DNA from: JANOYY01 sp043720395
GTDB lineage: Bacteria; Actinomycetota; Acidimicrobiia; Acidimicrobiales; JANYDT01
Assembly (NCBI GenBank): GCA_043720395.1
Contig: JAYSSR010000038.1
Coordinates: 1-64,000, forward strand
Length of the DNA: 64,000 bases
Reading direction: 5' to 3'
Shown here piece after piece: positions 35,104-43,348 of the stretch; the stretch's first letter is position 1, and every line of letters begins with the position of its first letter. Below the pieces are notes generated by a model. That model worked only from the letters and a program-made list of their open reading frames with translations. It had not been told where the DNA came from and ran no database searches. The position numbers and the translations under genes are program-made.

Positions 35104-36656
35104 AACGGCACGTTCCCGTGCTTGCGCTTCGGAAGCTCTTCCTTCTTCGTACGCAGAATCGAGAGTCCCCGCGACAGCATCTTGCGAGTGTCGGCCGGAT
35201 CGATCACGTCGTCTACGTAGCCGCGCTCGGCCGCAATATAGGGGTTCGCGTAGCGCTCCGTGTACTCCTCCACGAGTTCCGCGCGCCGCGCGACGGGGTC
35301 CGTTGCAGCGTCGAGTTCACGCTTGTAGACGATCCCGACGGCACCCTGTGGGCCCATGACGGCAAGCTCTGCGGTGGGCCATGCGAAACACAGATCGGAC
35401 CCGATCGACTTCGAGTCCATAACGACATATGCGCCGCCGTAGGCCTTGCGCGTAATGATGCTGATGCGAGGCACGGTTGCCTCGCAATAGGCGTACAATA
35501 GCTTCGCTCCATGGCGAATAATGCCGCCGTACTCTTGGTCGGTTCCCGGCATGAACCCCGGCACGTCGACGAACGTGACCAGCGGAATATTGAAGGCATC
35601 ACACGTCCGGACGAATCGCGCTGCTTTCTCCGACGAGTCGATATCGAGTACACCGGCCATTACCATTGGCTGATTGCCGACAATGCCGATCGTGTACCCG
35701 TCGATCCGCGCGAATCCGCACGTGATGTTTCCGGCCCACTTCGGGAAATACTCGAAGTAGTCACCATCGTCAACCACTTCGCGGACGACCTTCTTCATGT
35801 CATACGGCTGGTTCGGCGACGCGGGCATGAGACCTGCAAGCGCCTCGCATCGACGTTCGGGATCGTCGGCGGTCTCAACGCGGGGAGCGTCTTCGAGGTT
35901 GTTGGAGGGCAGGAATGACAGGAGGTACCGGACGTCTTCGAGGCACGTTGCCTCGTTCGGCGACACGTACGTTGCGACCCCCGACTTCGAGGCGTGTGTG
36001 GATGCGCCACCGAGTTCTTCGAGGGTGACGTCCTCACCGGTCACGGTCTTCACAACGTCGGGCCCCGTGATGAACATGTGGCTCGTCTGGTCGACCATGA
36101 AGATGAAGTCGGTCATGGCCGGCGAGTACACCGCGCCGCCCGCGCACGGGCCCATGATGACGCTGATCTGCGGGACGACGCCTGAGTTCTTGACGTTGCG
36201 GTAGAAAATCGTGCCGTAGCTGGCGAGCGAGACGACACCCTCCTGGATGCGAGCACCACCTGAATCGTTGATCCCGACTACGGGGACGCCGACCGAGGCC
36301 GCTAGGTCCATCACCTTGGTGATCTTCTCCGCAAAGACCTCGCCGAGCGCACCGCCAAACACCGTGAAGTCCTGCGAGAACACGACGATCTTGCGGCCGT
36401 CAACGGTCGCCCAGCCGGTTACCACGCCGTCGGTATACGGCCGATCATTTTCGAGTCCCATGCCCTGCGCGCGGTGACGGGCGAGAAGATCGAGCTCCAC
36501 GAAGCTGCCCGGGTCGACGAGGAGATCGATCCGCTCGCGTGCGGTCATCTTTCCTTTTGCGTGCTGCCGCTCGACCGAACGATCGCTGCCGGCGTGGTAC
36601 GCCTGCTGCTTACGCTCTTCGAGTTGGGCGAGCCGTTCCTTCAGGGGGTGGTCCAT
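35100..36656 (-). CDS. pccB: Acyl-CoA (propionyl-CoA) carboxylase beta subunit
   Basis: This 518-residue carboxyltransferase transfers CO2 from biotin to an acyl-CoA. It shows the two crotonase-like halves with GINDSGGARIQEGVVSLASY and MGPCAGGAVYSPA in the first, and VDVPGFMPGTDQEYGGIIRHGAKLLYA and MGPQGAVGIVYKREL in the second. The position that sets acyl preference in Streptomyces PccB (Asp in GGAYDVM) is Val here (RKAYGGAYVVMDSK), closer to the hydrophobic residue of broader-range AccB. A mixed acetyl/propionyl/butyryl range is therefore possible. The biotinylated alpha subunit is not in this window. An epsilon-like gene overlaps the 3' end. Confidence 0.92.
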   Translation of the reverse strand: MDHPLKERLAQLEERKQQAYHAGSDRSVERQHAKGKMTARERIDLLVDPGSFVELDLLARHRAQGMGLENDRPYTDGVVTGWATVDGRKIVVFSQDFTVFGGALGEVFAEKITKVMDLAASVGVPVVGINDSGGARIQEGVVSLASYGTIFYRNVKNSGVVPQISVIMGPCAGGAVYSPAMTDFIFMVDQTSHMFITGPDVVKTVTGEDVTLEELGGASTHASKSGVATYVSPNEATCLEDVRYLLSFLPSNNLEDAPRVETADDPERRCEALAGLMPASPNQPYDMKKVVREVVDDGDYFEYFPKWAGNITCGFARIDGYTIGIVGNQPMVMAGVLDIDSSEKAARFVRTCDAFNIPLVTFVDVPGFMPGTDQEYGGIIRHGAKLLYAYCEATVPRISIITRKAYGGAYVVMDSKSIGSDLCFAWPTAELAVMGPQGAVGIVYKRELDAATDPVARRAELVEEYTERYANPYIAAERGYVDDVIDPADTRKMLSRGLSILRTKKEELPKRKHGNVPL

Positions 36657-36743
36657 ACGAAGGAGAGAGGCTACCGGCCGTGGTCACCCACGGGCCAAGC
36701 CCGAGGGGCATCAACTCGAAATTTCGTTGTCGGGTGCCCGGAA

Positions 36744-37652
36744 TCACGCCGAAAACCCTGAAAACCCGAATTTGCGTGTCGCCAACGCTTGCACACGGGC
36801 GGCAAGGCTCGATGACTCCAGCGACGCCGCAACCGCGGCGAACCGGTCCGTCGGGCCGCGCCAACGCAGCGACTCGACACCGCCCGGCAGCTCAATTGCG
36901 TCGCGCTGCACCGTCGCGATCGTCCGAAAGAGCACGGCGTCGGCCCGGTTCGCGAGCAGCGTCGCCGCAAGCTTCGCGGCCCCGCGGAGACCCGGCACAT
37001 CCCATTGTCCGGCATGGTCGGGTATGTGTTCGAGGTGTTCGTAGCGTGCGATCACTGCCGAGGCCGATTTGGCGCCCCAGCCCGGGAGGCCGGGGTACCC
37101 ATCGGCAGAATCACCGACCAGTGCGAGGTAATCGGGGATCGACGGTGGTCGCACACCGAACTTCTCGAACACACCATCGGCGTCGGTGAAGGTCCGCTTT
37201 CGACGATCGAATTGCACGACACGTCCGCCGTCGACGCACTGGCCCAGATCCTTGTCGGGCGTGAGGATCACCACCTGCTCGACGCTCGCGTCCGCCGCCG
37301 CTATGTGGGCTGCGGCAGCCATGGCGTCATCGGCCTCATAGGTGACCATCGGCCAGACCACGACGCCCATCGCCACGAGAGCGTCCTCCAAGGGATGGGC
37401 CTGCGACCAGAGCACCGGGTCCACGCCTTCGCCTGACTTGTAGCCCGCGTACATCTCGTTGCGGTACGACTCGATCACGTGGTCCGTGGCCACACCGAGG
37501 TGGGACACGTCGCGCTCGGAAAGTAAGCTCAGCACCGATTCGAGGACGCCACGGATGGCACCGACCTCGCGACCGTCGGCCGTTTCGTGCGGCGGGGCAC
37601 CGAAGAAGTGACGGAACAGCTCGTAGGTACCGTCGAGGAGGTGCACCTTCAT
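36744..37652 (-). CDS. 5'-3' exonuclease (DNA polymerase I N-terminal-domain type)
   Basis: This 302-residue stand-alone flap/exonuclease resembles the N-terminal nuclease of PolA. Metal-binding acidic clusters appear in MKVHLLDGTYELFRHFF, YEADDAMAAAA, LTPDKDLGQCV and VGDSADGYPGLPGWG. The helix-hairpin-helix follows the last (GWGAKSASAVIARY). It probably trims 5' flaps or RNA primers. The start lies 42 bp from the divergent trmB gene. No polymerase domain is attached, as in several actinobacterial homologues. Confidence 0.88.
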   Translation of the reverse strand: MKVHLLDGTYELFRHFFGAPPHETADGREVGAIRGVLESVLSLLSERDVSHLGVATDHVIESYRNEMYAGYKSGEGVDPVLWSQAHPLEDALVAMGVVVWPMVTYEADDAMAAAAHIAAADASVEQVVILTPDKDLGQCVDGGRVVQFDRRKRTFTDADGVFEKFGVRPPSIPDYLALVGDSADGYPGLPGWGAKSASAVIARYEHLEHIPDHAGQWDVPGLRGAAKLAATLLANRADAVLFRTIATVQRDAIELPGGVESLRWRGPTDRFAAVAASLESSSLAARVQALATRKFGFSGFSA

Positions 37653-37694
37653 GCGCCGAGAGCGTACGAGACGCTGCCTACCATCGGCGTCGTC

Positions 37695-38375
37695 ATGTCA
37701 CGCCCGCCCGCTTCTGCCCCGTTCTCGATGTCGGGTCCACCCGCGTCGGGCCGATCGGCACGCACCTTCAAACCACGCCGTGGCCGATTGTCCGGTGCCG
37801 AAACCGATGCGGTGGCAACCCTGCTGCCCGCCTACCTCATGGCACCATCCATCGAGCTGCCGCCGGGTGCCGACCTCGTGTTCGACGTTGGCTTCGGAAA
37901 TGGCGAGACCACCATTGCGCTCGCCGAACGATTCCCAGATCGGCTTGTTCTCGCTGTCGACGTGCATACGCCCGGACTCGGTGTGCTGGCCAGAGCCCTG
38001 GCGAAACGCAACGTCGGCAATGTCCGGATCGTCGACGCGGACGCACTCGACGTTCTCACCTGGATGTGTGGTCCCGGACAAGCGTCGATCGTGAACGTCT
38101 CGTTTCCGGACCCCTGGCCGAAGGCCGGGCAACAACACCGACGGCTAGTCGACGCGTCATTCGCCGATCTTCTCGCAACACGGCTGCGGTCCGGTGGCGT
38201 GTTCAGTTTCGCGAGTGACTGGCAGCCCTACGCCGACCTCGTCGACGATATACTACGCGCGCATAAGAACTTCGTCCCGACCGAGGCGTGGACCGACCGA
38301 CCCGAAACGAAGTACGAGCGACGGGGCAGGGCGGCTGGCCGAGCAATCACCGACCTGTCCTACCAGCGTCGGTAA
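37695..38375 (+). CDS. trmB: tRNA (guanine-N7-)-methyltransferase
   Basis: SAM-dependent enzyme that methylates G46 in the tRNA variable loop. The 226-residue protein has the SAM loop LVFDVGFGNGETTIALAE, VDVHTPGLGVL, the family hallmark SFPDPWPKAGQQHRRLV and the C-terminal TKYERRG. ATG 37695 gives a typical length with a short flexible lead. It is convergent with the epimerase gene, only 4 bp apart. Confidence 0.93.
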   Translation: MSRPPASAPFSMSGPPASGRSARTFKPRRGRLSGAETDAVATLLPAYLMAPSIELPPGADLVFDVGFGNGETTIALAERFPDRLVLAVDVHTPGLGVLARALAKRNVGNVRIVDADALDVLTWMCGPGQASIVNVSFPDPWPKAGQQHRRLVDASFADLLATRLRSGGVFSFASDWQPYADLVDDILRAHKNFVPTEAWTDRPETKYERRGRAAGRAITDLSYQRR

Positions 38376-38379
38376 CGCG

Positions 38380-38817
38380 TTACTCCTGGACGAGCTCGAC
38401 GAGCGTCCCGAAGGTGGTCTTCGGGTGGATGAACGCGACCGTCGTGCCCCGCGAGCCGGGCCGGGGAGCGTCATCAATGACCTTGCCACCCGCCGCCTTC
38501 ACGGCCGCCAGCGCGACCGCACAGTCGCTCACCCGGTAGCCGATGTGGTGCAGTCCCTCGCCCCGTTTCTCCAGGTATTTGGCGACGGGAGAGTCGGGAC
38601 GGGTCGGGGTGAGGAGCTGCACGTAGCTCTCCGCGACCTTGAGCAATGCCTCCTCGACGCCATCGCGCTCAACCAGCTCGCGGTGGTCAACGGTTGCTCC
38701 GTAGACGTCGGCGTAGTACTTGATCGCGGCTTCCAGGTCGTGAACGGCGATCGCGACGTGGTCGATCTCGGTCAGAAGTCCGAGACCCGAGGGTGCAGAG
38801 GCGTAGGGGATACTCAT
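38380..38817 (-). CDS. mce: Methylmalonyl-CoA/ethylmalonyl-CoA epimerase
   Basis: A 145-residue glyoxalase-fold (VOC) protein interconverting 2S and 2R acyl-malonyl-CoA. Metal ligands are visible in EIDHVAIAV (His), ESYVQLL (Gln), LHHIGYRV (His) and TLVELVQE (Glu). Its start overlaps the end of ccr (ATGA), so the two are co-translated. In this context it probably serves ethylmalonyl- and methylmalonyl-CoA, supplying the 2R epimer for Ecm. Confidence 0.93.
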   Translation of the reverse strand: MSIPYASAPSGLGLLTEIDHVAIAVHDLEAAIKYYADVYGATVDHRELVERDGVEEALLKVAESYVQLLTPTRPDSPVAKYLEKRGEGLHHIGYRVSDCAVALAAVKAAGGKVIDDAPRPGSRGTTVAFIHPKTTFGTLVELVQE

Positions 38818-40190
38818 GGCCTCAGTCTCGCGTCGAAACGTTCGCGCGCCGCATCGGCGTGCCGTCGGAACAGCGTGATTCGGTCCTCGCCAACCTTCGC
38901 ACGAAACTCCGGATCGTCGATTCCCAGCCCTTCGATCGGGGCGAGGCAGAGCACCCCGATCTTGCCTTCATGCAGGTTGCGATGGACTTGGAGTGCTGCC
39001 TCGCCTGATTCGGCCAACGGGTAGACCGCCGAAAGCATCGGCTGAATCCGTCCCTGCGAGACCAGCTTGTTTGCGGCGTACGACTCCGCATAGTTCGCAA
39101 AGTGCGACGACACGATCCGCTTGAGCTTCATCCACAGGTGACGGTTGTCATACTCGATCATGTAGCCACTCGTCGCAGCGCACGTCACGATCGTTCCGCC
39201 CCGTTTGGTCGCGAACACGCTGGCACCAAACGTGGAACGGCCGGGGTGCTCGAACACGATGTCGGGATCCTCGCCTGCGAGGGCACGGATGTCGGCACCG
39301 AGACGCCGCCATTCCGTCTCGTCCTGTGTGGTCTCGTCCTTCCAGAAGCGGTAGCCCGCCGCCTTGCGGTCGATGACGCGCTCACAGCCCATCTCGTGGA
39401 GCAGGTCAACTTTGTCCGCGCTCGACACCACGCCCACGGGCGTCCCGCCGCCATTGAGGACGTACTGCACCGCATACCCCCCAATGCCACCGGTCGCGCC
39501 CCAGATGAACACGGTGTCGCCCTGCTTCATCCGCGCACCGTTGCCGCCGACGAGCATCCGGTAGCTCGTGGAGTTGCAGAGCGCATTGCTCGCTGCTTCC
39601 TCCCAGGACAGGTGCGCTGGCTTCGGCATGAGTTGGTTCGCCTTCACCACGGCAATGTCGGCGAGACCGCCGAAGTTCGTCTCGAAGCCCCAAATGCGCT
39701 GATTGTTCGCCATCATCGAGTCGTCGTGCGCGCTCGGGTCCTGGTCGTCCACGTGGTTGCAGTGGATCGTGACCCTGTCGCCGGGCTTCCAGTTCCGGAC
39801 TGCGCTTCCGACCCGGAGCACGACGCCCGAACCATCGGAACCAATCACGTGGTAGGGCAGGACATGGCGCTTGCCCCAATAGCCCTCCCGGCCGAGACGG
39901 TCGAGGAAGCCGAAGGTGGGCAACGGCTCGAAGATCGACGTCCAGACGGTGTTGAAGTTGATCGAACTCGCCATGATGGCGACGAACGCCTCATCGGGTG
40001 CCAACTCCGGCAATGGCACGTCTTGTACGTGCAGGCTCTGTCGCGGGTCCTTGTCCGCGGAGGCCATTCCCTCGAACATGGCCTGGTCTTCGCGTCTGAC
40101 GACGACCGCACGGTACGACTGCGGCAACGGGAGATTCGCGAGGTCGGGACCGGTAGCGCCCCCAAGAACTGCATCGACAAGTGGCTGCAT
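38814..40190 (-). CDS. ccr: Crotonyl-CoA carboxylase/reductase
   Basis: NADPH-dependent reductive carboxylation of crotonyl-CoA to (2S)-ethylmalonyl-CoA. The 458-residue MDR-family protein has ASSINFNTVW, the catalytic CO2-pocket segment WGFETNFGGLADIA (Phe-Glu pair), the NADP loop IWGATGGIGGYAVQYVL and YDNRHLWMKLKRIVSSHF. These match Ccr and not simple enoyl reductases. Its last bases overlap the epimerase start. Together with ecm, pccB and the thiolase it forms the core of an ethylmalonyl-CoA pathway, and its product is also a polyketide extender unit. Confidence 0.94.
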   Translation of the reverse strand: MQPLVDAVLGGATGPDLANLPLPQSYRAVVVRREDQAMFEGMASADKDPRQSLHVQDVPLPELAPDEAFVAIMASSINFNTVWTSIFEPLPTFGFLDRLGREGYWGKRHVLPYHVIGSDGSGVVLRVGSAVRNWKPGDRVTIHCNHVDDQDPSAHDDSMMANNQRIWGFETNFGGLADIAVVKANQLMPKPAHLSWEEAASNALCNSTSYRMLVGGNGARMKQGDTVFIWGATGGIGGYAVQYVLNGGGTPVGVVSSADKVDLLHEMGCERVIDRKAAGYRFWKDETTQDETEWRRLGADIRALAGEDPDIVFEHPGRSTFGASVFATKRGGTIVTCAATSGYMIEYDNRHLWMKLKRIVSSHFANYAESYAANKLVSQGRIQPMLSAVYPLAESGEAALQVHRNLHEGKIGVLCLAPIEGLGIDDPEFRAKVGEDRITLFRRHADAARERFDARLRP

Positions 40191-40270
40191 AGATGCAGGG
40201 TACTCAGTGAATATTCAGCGCTTCTATTCAGCCGCTCAGCGGATAGGTCACGGCTGCGGCGCGACAATGG

Positions 40271-40425
40271 CCGGCGGCCGGCTTCGCCGGTCGTGAGGTT
40301 CTTCGTGGCGTAGAAGGAGAAGGCGACCGCGGCGCTCAACACTCGTGAGCCACGTCGCGGATCGGTCGCCCCTTGTAGGCGGCGGGCAGCGAGTGAGCGG
40401 CATCTTCGAGGACTTTGAGCCCGCG
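40271..40425 (-). pseudogene. Remnant of a DegT/DnrJ/EryC1/StrS aminotransferase
   Basis: Two frames on the minus strand carry consecutive pieces of a sugar aminotransferase. RGLKVLEDAAHSLPAAYKG continues as RPIRDVAHEC up to a stop at 40336-40338. Then VAFSFYATKNLTTGEAG (40271-40327) follows in another frame; it contains the family's PLP-lysine hallmark FYATKNLTTGE. No flanking parts of the gene are recognisable. It is a short, frameshifted relic in the otherwise non-coding 433-bp gap between ccr and the thiolase gene. Confidence 0.75.
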
Positions 40426-40623
40426 CGCCGGCACCCGATATCACGGGTTGTGGCGACTCACACCACTCTCCGTGAGAGATGGGTGATTCAACGTGCGATA
40501 CTGACGGTTCACACAGTGAGCGCACGAACCGCAGCCTCAGACCCCGCCTATCGCTGTGCACCGCCTTCGCCGTGCACTGCCACCGTGGTCTAGAACTGCG
40601 CTACACACGAGGGAGACACACAC
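40426..40623. other. Thiolase upstream region
   Basis: About 200 bases with no convincing frame. A purine-rich GAGGGAG lies ten bases before the thiolase ATG and is its Shine-Dalgarno sequence. The divergent promoter pair for ccr and the thiolase gene probably lies in this gap. Confidence 0.45.
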
Positions 40624-41805
40624 ATGTCTGGATCGGTCATCGTCGCAGGAGCCCGCACGCCCATCGGGAAGATGCAGGGCGGGCTCTCGTCGTTCAGCGC
40701 GCCGCAGCTCGGCGGCCTCGCCATCGCGGCAGCTCTTGAGCGCGCCGGGGTCTCCCCCGAAGCCGTCGACTACGTGATCATGGGCCAGGTCTTGCTGGCA
40801 GGAGCCGGGCAGCTTCCGGCCCGACAGGCGGCGGTCGCCGCGGGGATTCCACTGCACGTGCCTTCAACCATCGTGAACAAGGTCTGCCTAAGCGGCCTCA
40901 ATTCGATCATGCAGGCCGACCAGTTGATCCGGCTCGGGGAAGCCGAGATCGTGGTCGCAGGCGGGATGGAGTCGATGACGAACGCGCCCTACCTGCTGCC
41001 CGACGCCCGAGGCGGCATGCGGCTCGGCGATCGCTCCGTGATCGACTCGATGATGTACGACGGACTGACCTGCGCCCTGGACCACATCTCCATGGGTCTC
41101 TCGACCGATCGTTATGGCGTGAGCGCAGGAGTCGATCGCGGCGCTCAGGACGAATTCAGTGCCCAATCGCACGAACGAGCAGCGACGGCCATCAAAGACG
41201 GTCGCTTCGCCGAGGAGATCGTCTCGGTCGCTGTGCCGCAGCGCAAGGGTGATCCCCTGCACTTCGACACCGACGAGGGCGTCCGGCCCGGTACGACCGC
41301 TGAATCGCTTGGCGCGTTGCGGCCGAGCTTCGACAAGAACGGCGCGGTTACGGCCGGGAATGCGTCGCAGATCTCCGATGGTGCGTCCGCAGTGATCGTG
41401 ATGTCCAAGGCCCGGGCCGAGCAACTCGGCGTCCAGCCCTTGGGGGAGGTGGTGTCGTACGGCATGGTTGCCGGACCCGACACGTCCCTGCTGCAGCAGC
41501 CTTCCCGCGCCATCAGGCGAGCCCTCGAAAAGGCCGGGCTTTCGGTAGCGCAACTCGACCTGCTCGAAATGAACGAAGCATTTGCGTCCGTTGCACTGGC
41601 GTCCATGGCGGACCTCGGTGTCACCGACGAGATTGTGAACGTCAACGGCGGAGCGATCGCCCTCGGGCACCCGATCGGGGCATCCGGCAATCGCCTTGCC
41701 CTGACGCTGCTGCACGAGCTGCGGAGGCGGGGCGGCGGGCTCGGAGCTGCGGCGCTCTGTGGCGGCGGCGGCCAGGGCGACGCAATCGTTTTGCGGGCGT
41801 ACTGA
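40624..41805 (+). CDS. phaA: Acetyl-CoA C-acetyltransferase (biosynthetic thiolase)
   Basis: Condenses two acetyl-CoA into acetoacetyl-CoA. The 393-residue protein has the acyl-accepting Cys88 in TIVNKVCLSGLNS, NEAFA, His349 in GHPIGASGNR and Cys379 in ALCGGGGQG, all at canonical positions. Ribosome binding site GAGGGAG. It supplies the first step toward crotonyl-CoA for the adjacent divergent ccr. The reductase (phaB) and dehydratase steps are not in the window. Confidence 0.93.
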   Translation: MSGSVIVAGARTPIGKMQGGLSSFSAPQLGGLAIAAALERAGVSPEAVDYVIMGQVLLAGAGQLPARQAAVAAGIPLHVPSTIVNKVCLSGLNSIMQADQLIRLGEAEIVVAGGMESMTNAPYLLPDARGGMRLGDRSVIDSMMYDGLTCALDHISMGLSTDRYGVSAGVDRGAQDEFSAQSHERAATAIKDGRFAEEIVSVAVPQRKGDPLHFDTDEGVRPGTTAESLGALRPSFDKNGAVTAGNASQISDGASAVIVMSKARAEQLGVQPLGEVVSYGMVAGPDTSLLQQPSRAIRRALEKAGLSVAQLDLLEMNEAFASVALASMADLGVTDEIVNVNGGAIALGHPIGASGNRLALTLLHELRRRGGGLGAAALCGGGGQGDAIVLRAY

Positions 41806-41950
41806 TCGATTCACCTGCTGTGGGTTTTCGTCGACGCTGCCTGAGGCGCGACTCCTCGGCTCGCGACTCTTCACCCTCTGGCGGCCAATATTGGTCAGGT
41901 CCGAGCAACCTCGTAGCGTCCCCGAAACCAATGGAACCTTCCCTCAGCAC

Positions 41951-43348
41951 ATGAAGCGCCGTACCTTTACGCTCGGCGGATTGGCGATAGCTCTGCTCGG
42001 CACGTCGCTCGCCGTTTCAACGGCGCGGACCGGCGTTGTTGGCGAGCGGCCCCCGACCACGACTCGGAGCGAAACTTCGACGACGCCGCCACCTCTCGTC
42101 GTTTCGGACGGACCGGTCGTCGCAACCGCAACCTTTGACACAGGCATCGAAGGGTGGGCCGAGTGGTGGAACGCCGCGACACTCACGGTCGCGTCAACAC
42201 CGCGGACCGGCGCGGGCGCGCTCTCGGTTCGTGCGGGAAGCGGTCAGGCGACGGCGGTCCGTCAAACCGATGCGCTCGTGCCGGGCCACCGCCATCGACT
42301 CTCGGTCTTCGCAAGGGGGACGGGCGGCATGTCCACTCAGATTTTGCAGTTCGACAAGAACTGGGCGAGCACCGACACCATCACGCTCCCGGTCGTCGTG
42401 CTCAACGAAACGGACTGGCACCCCTACGAGGTGGAGTTCTCAGTCGCCCCAACGACCGTCCACGCCAACGTCGCGTTCGCGGCCGACGGACCCTCGATGT
42501 TGCTCGACGATTTCGTTGTCAAGGACCTCGGAGCGACGCCGCGCCCGGCGTACGGCGTTCCGGTCCCGCGAGAAATGTCGCCTTGGCAGCTTTCCTGGTC
42601 GGACGAATTCTCCGGAACCGCGCTCGACCGCACGTTGTGGACTCCCGACGACGCACCGACGGACTTCAACGGCGAACTGCACTGCTATACGTCGCGCCCC
42701 GAAAACCTCTCGCTCGCCGATGGCAACCTTGTCCTGACCGCTCGCCGCGAGGCCGCGCTTCCCTGCCCAGGCGAAACCAGATTTCCGAATGGTCGAACCT
42801 TCAGCTCGGCACTGGTCCGGTCCTCCGCCGTTCTTCGGGAAGGCCGGATCGAGATACGAGCGCGCCTCCCAAGCGGCAAAGGCATTTGGCCCGCCCTCTG
42901 GCTTTTGCCGAAGGACGCCGCCCGGTACAAAGACGGTCGAAACGGCGAGATCGATGTCGCCGAGGTCATCGGCAGTAGCCCGGACGTTGTCCACGCCTCG
43001 GTGCACTACGACTACACACGTCGAGTCGATGGCATTGGCCGCCAGACCGGGTCGCTCAGCCTCCCGGCCCCGGCCGATCGTGACTTTCACGTGTATGCCC
43101 TCGAATGGGAACACGACCGGATGAGGTGGTTTCTCGATGATCGACTGTTTTTCGAAAGCGGTGCCGGTACGCGACCGTGGTATCCCCCACCGGGTGCGGC
43201 CTGGCCAGCGCCGTTCGACCAAGACTTCTACGTGATTTTGAACTTGGCCGTAGGCGGCGGATGGCCGGGCGATCCCGATGCGAGCACGAGTTTTCCGGTC
43301 TCGATGGCGGTCGACTACGTGCGTGTGTTTCAGCGGGGGGCGTCGTGA
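41951..43348 (+). CDS. Secreted GH16 glycoside hydrolase (beta-glucanase type)
   Basis: The ~465-residue precursor has a twin-arginine-like signal (MKRRTFTLGGLAIALLG) and a Thr/Pro linker. A carbohydrate-binding-like beta domain (~residues 60-195) leads to a C-terminal GH16 domain. The catalytic ExDxxE box reads NGEIDVAEVIG, with WPALWLLP upstream and DYVRVFQ at the end. It probably cuts a beta-1,3 or mixed-linked glucan or galactan. It is the first gene of the exopolysaccharide run, and its stop overlaps the glycosyltransferase GTG (GTGA). Such hydrolases in polysaccharide operons trim or release the polymer. Confidence 0.88.
   Translation: MKRRTFTLGGLAIALLGTSLAVSTARTGVVGERPPTTTRSETSTTPPPLVVSDGPVVATATFDTGIEGWAEWWNAATLTVASTPRTGAGALSVRAGSGQATAVRQTDALVPGHRHRLSVFARGTGGMSTQILQFDKNWASTDTITLPVVVLNETDWHPYEVEFSVAPTTVHANVAFAADGPSMLLDDFVVKDLGATPRPAYGVPVPREMSPWQLSWSDEFSGTALDRTLWTPDDAPTDFNGELHCYTSRPENLSLADGNLVLTARREAALPCPGETRFPNGRTFSSALVRSSAVLREGRIEIRARLPSGKGIWPALWLLPKDAARYKDGRNGEIDVAEVIGSSPDVVHASVHYDYTRRVDGIGRQTGSLSLPAPADRDFHVYALEWEHDRMRWFLDDRLFFESGAGTRPWYPPPGAAWPAPFDQDFYVILNLAVGGGWPGDPDASTSFPVSMAVDYVRVFQRGAS

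Noticed and set aside
39102..40313. Plus-strand 403-residue frame opposite ccr
   Set aside because: Arg/His-rich antisense reading with no domain. The ccr frame has complete motifs.
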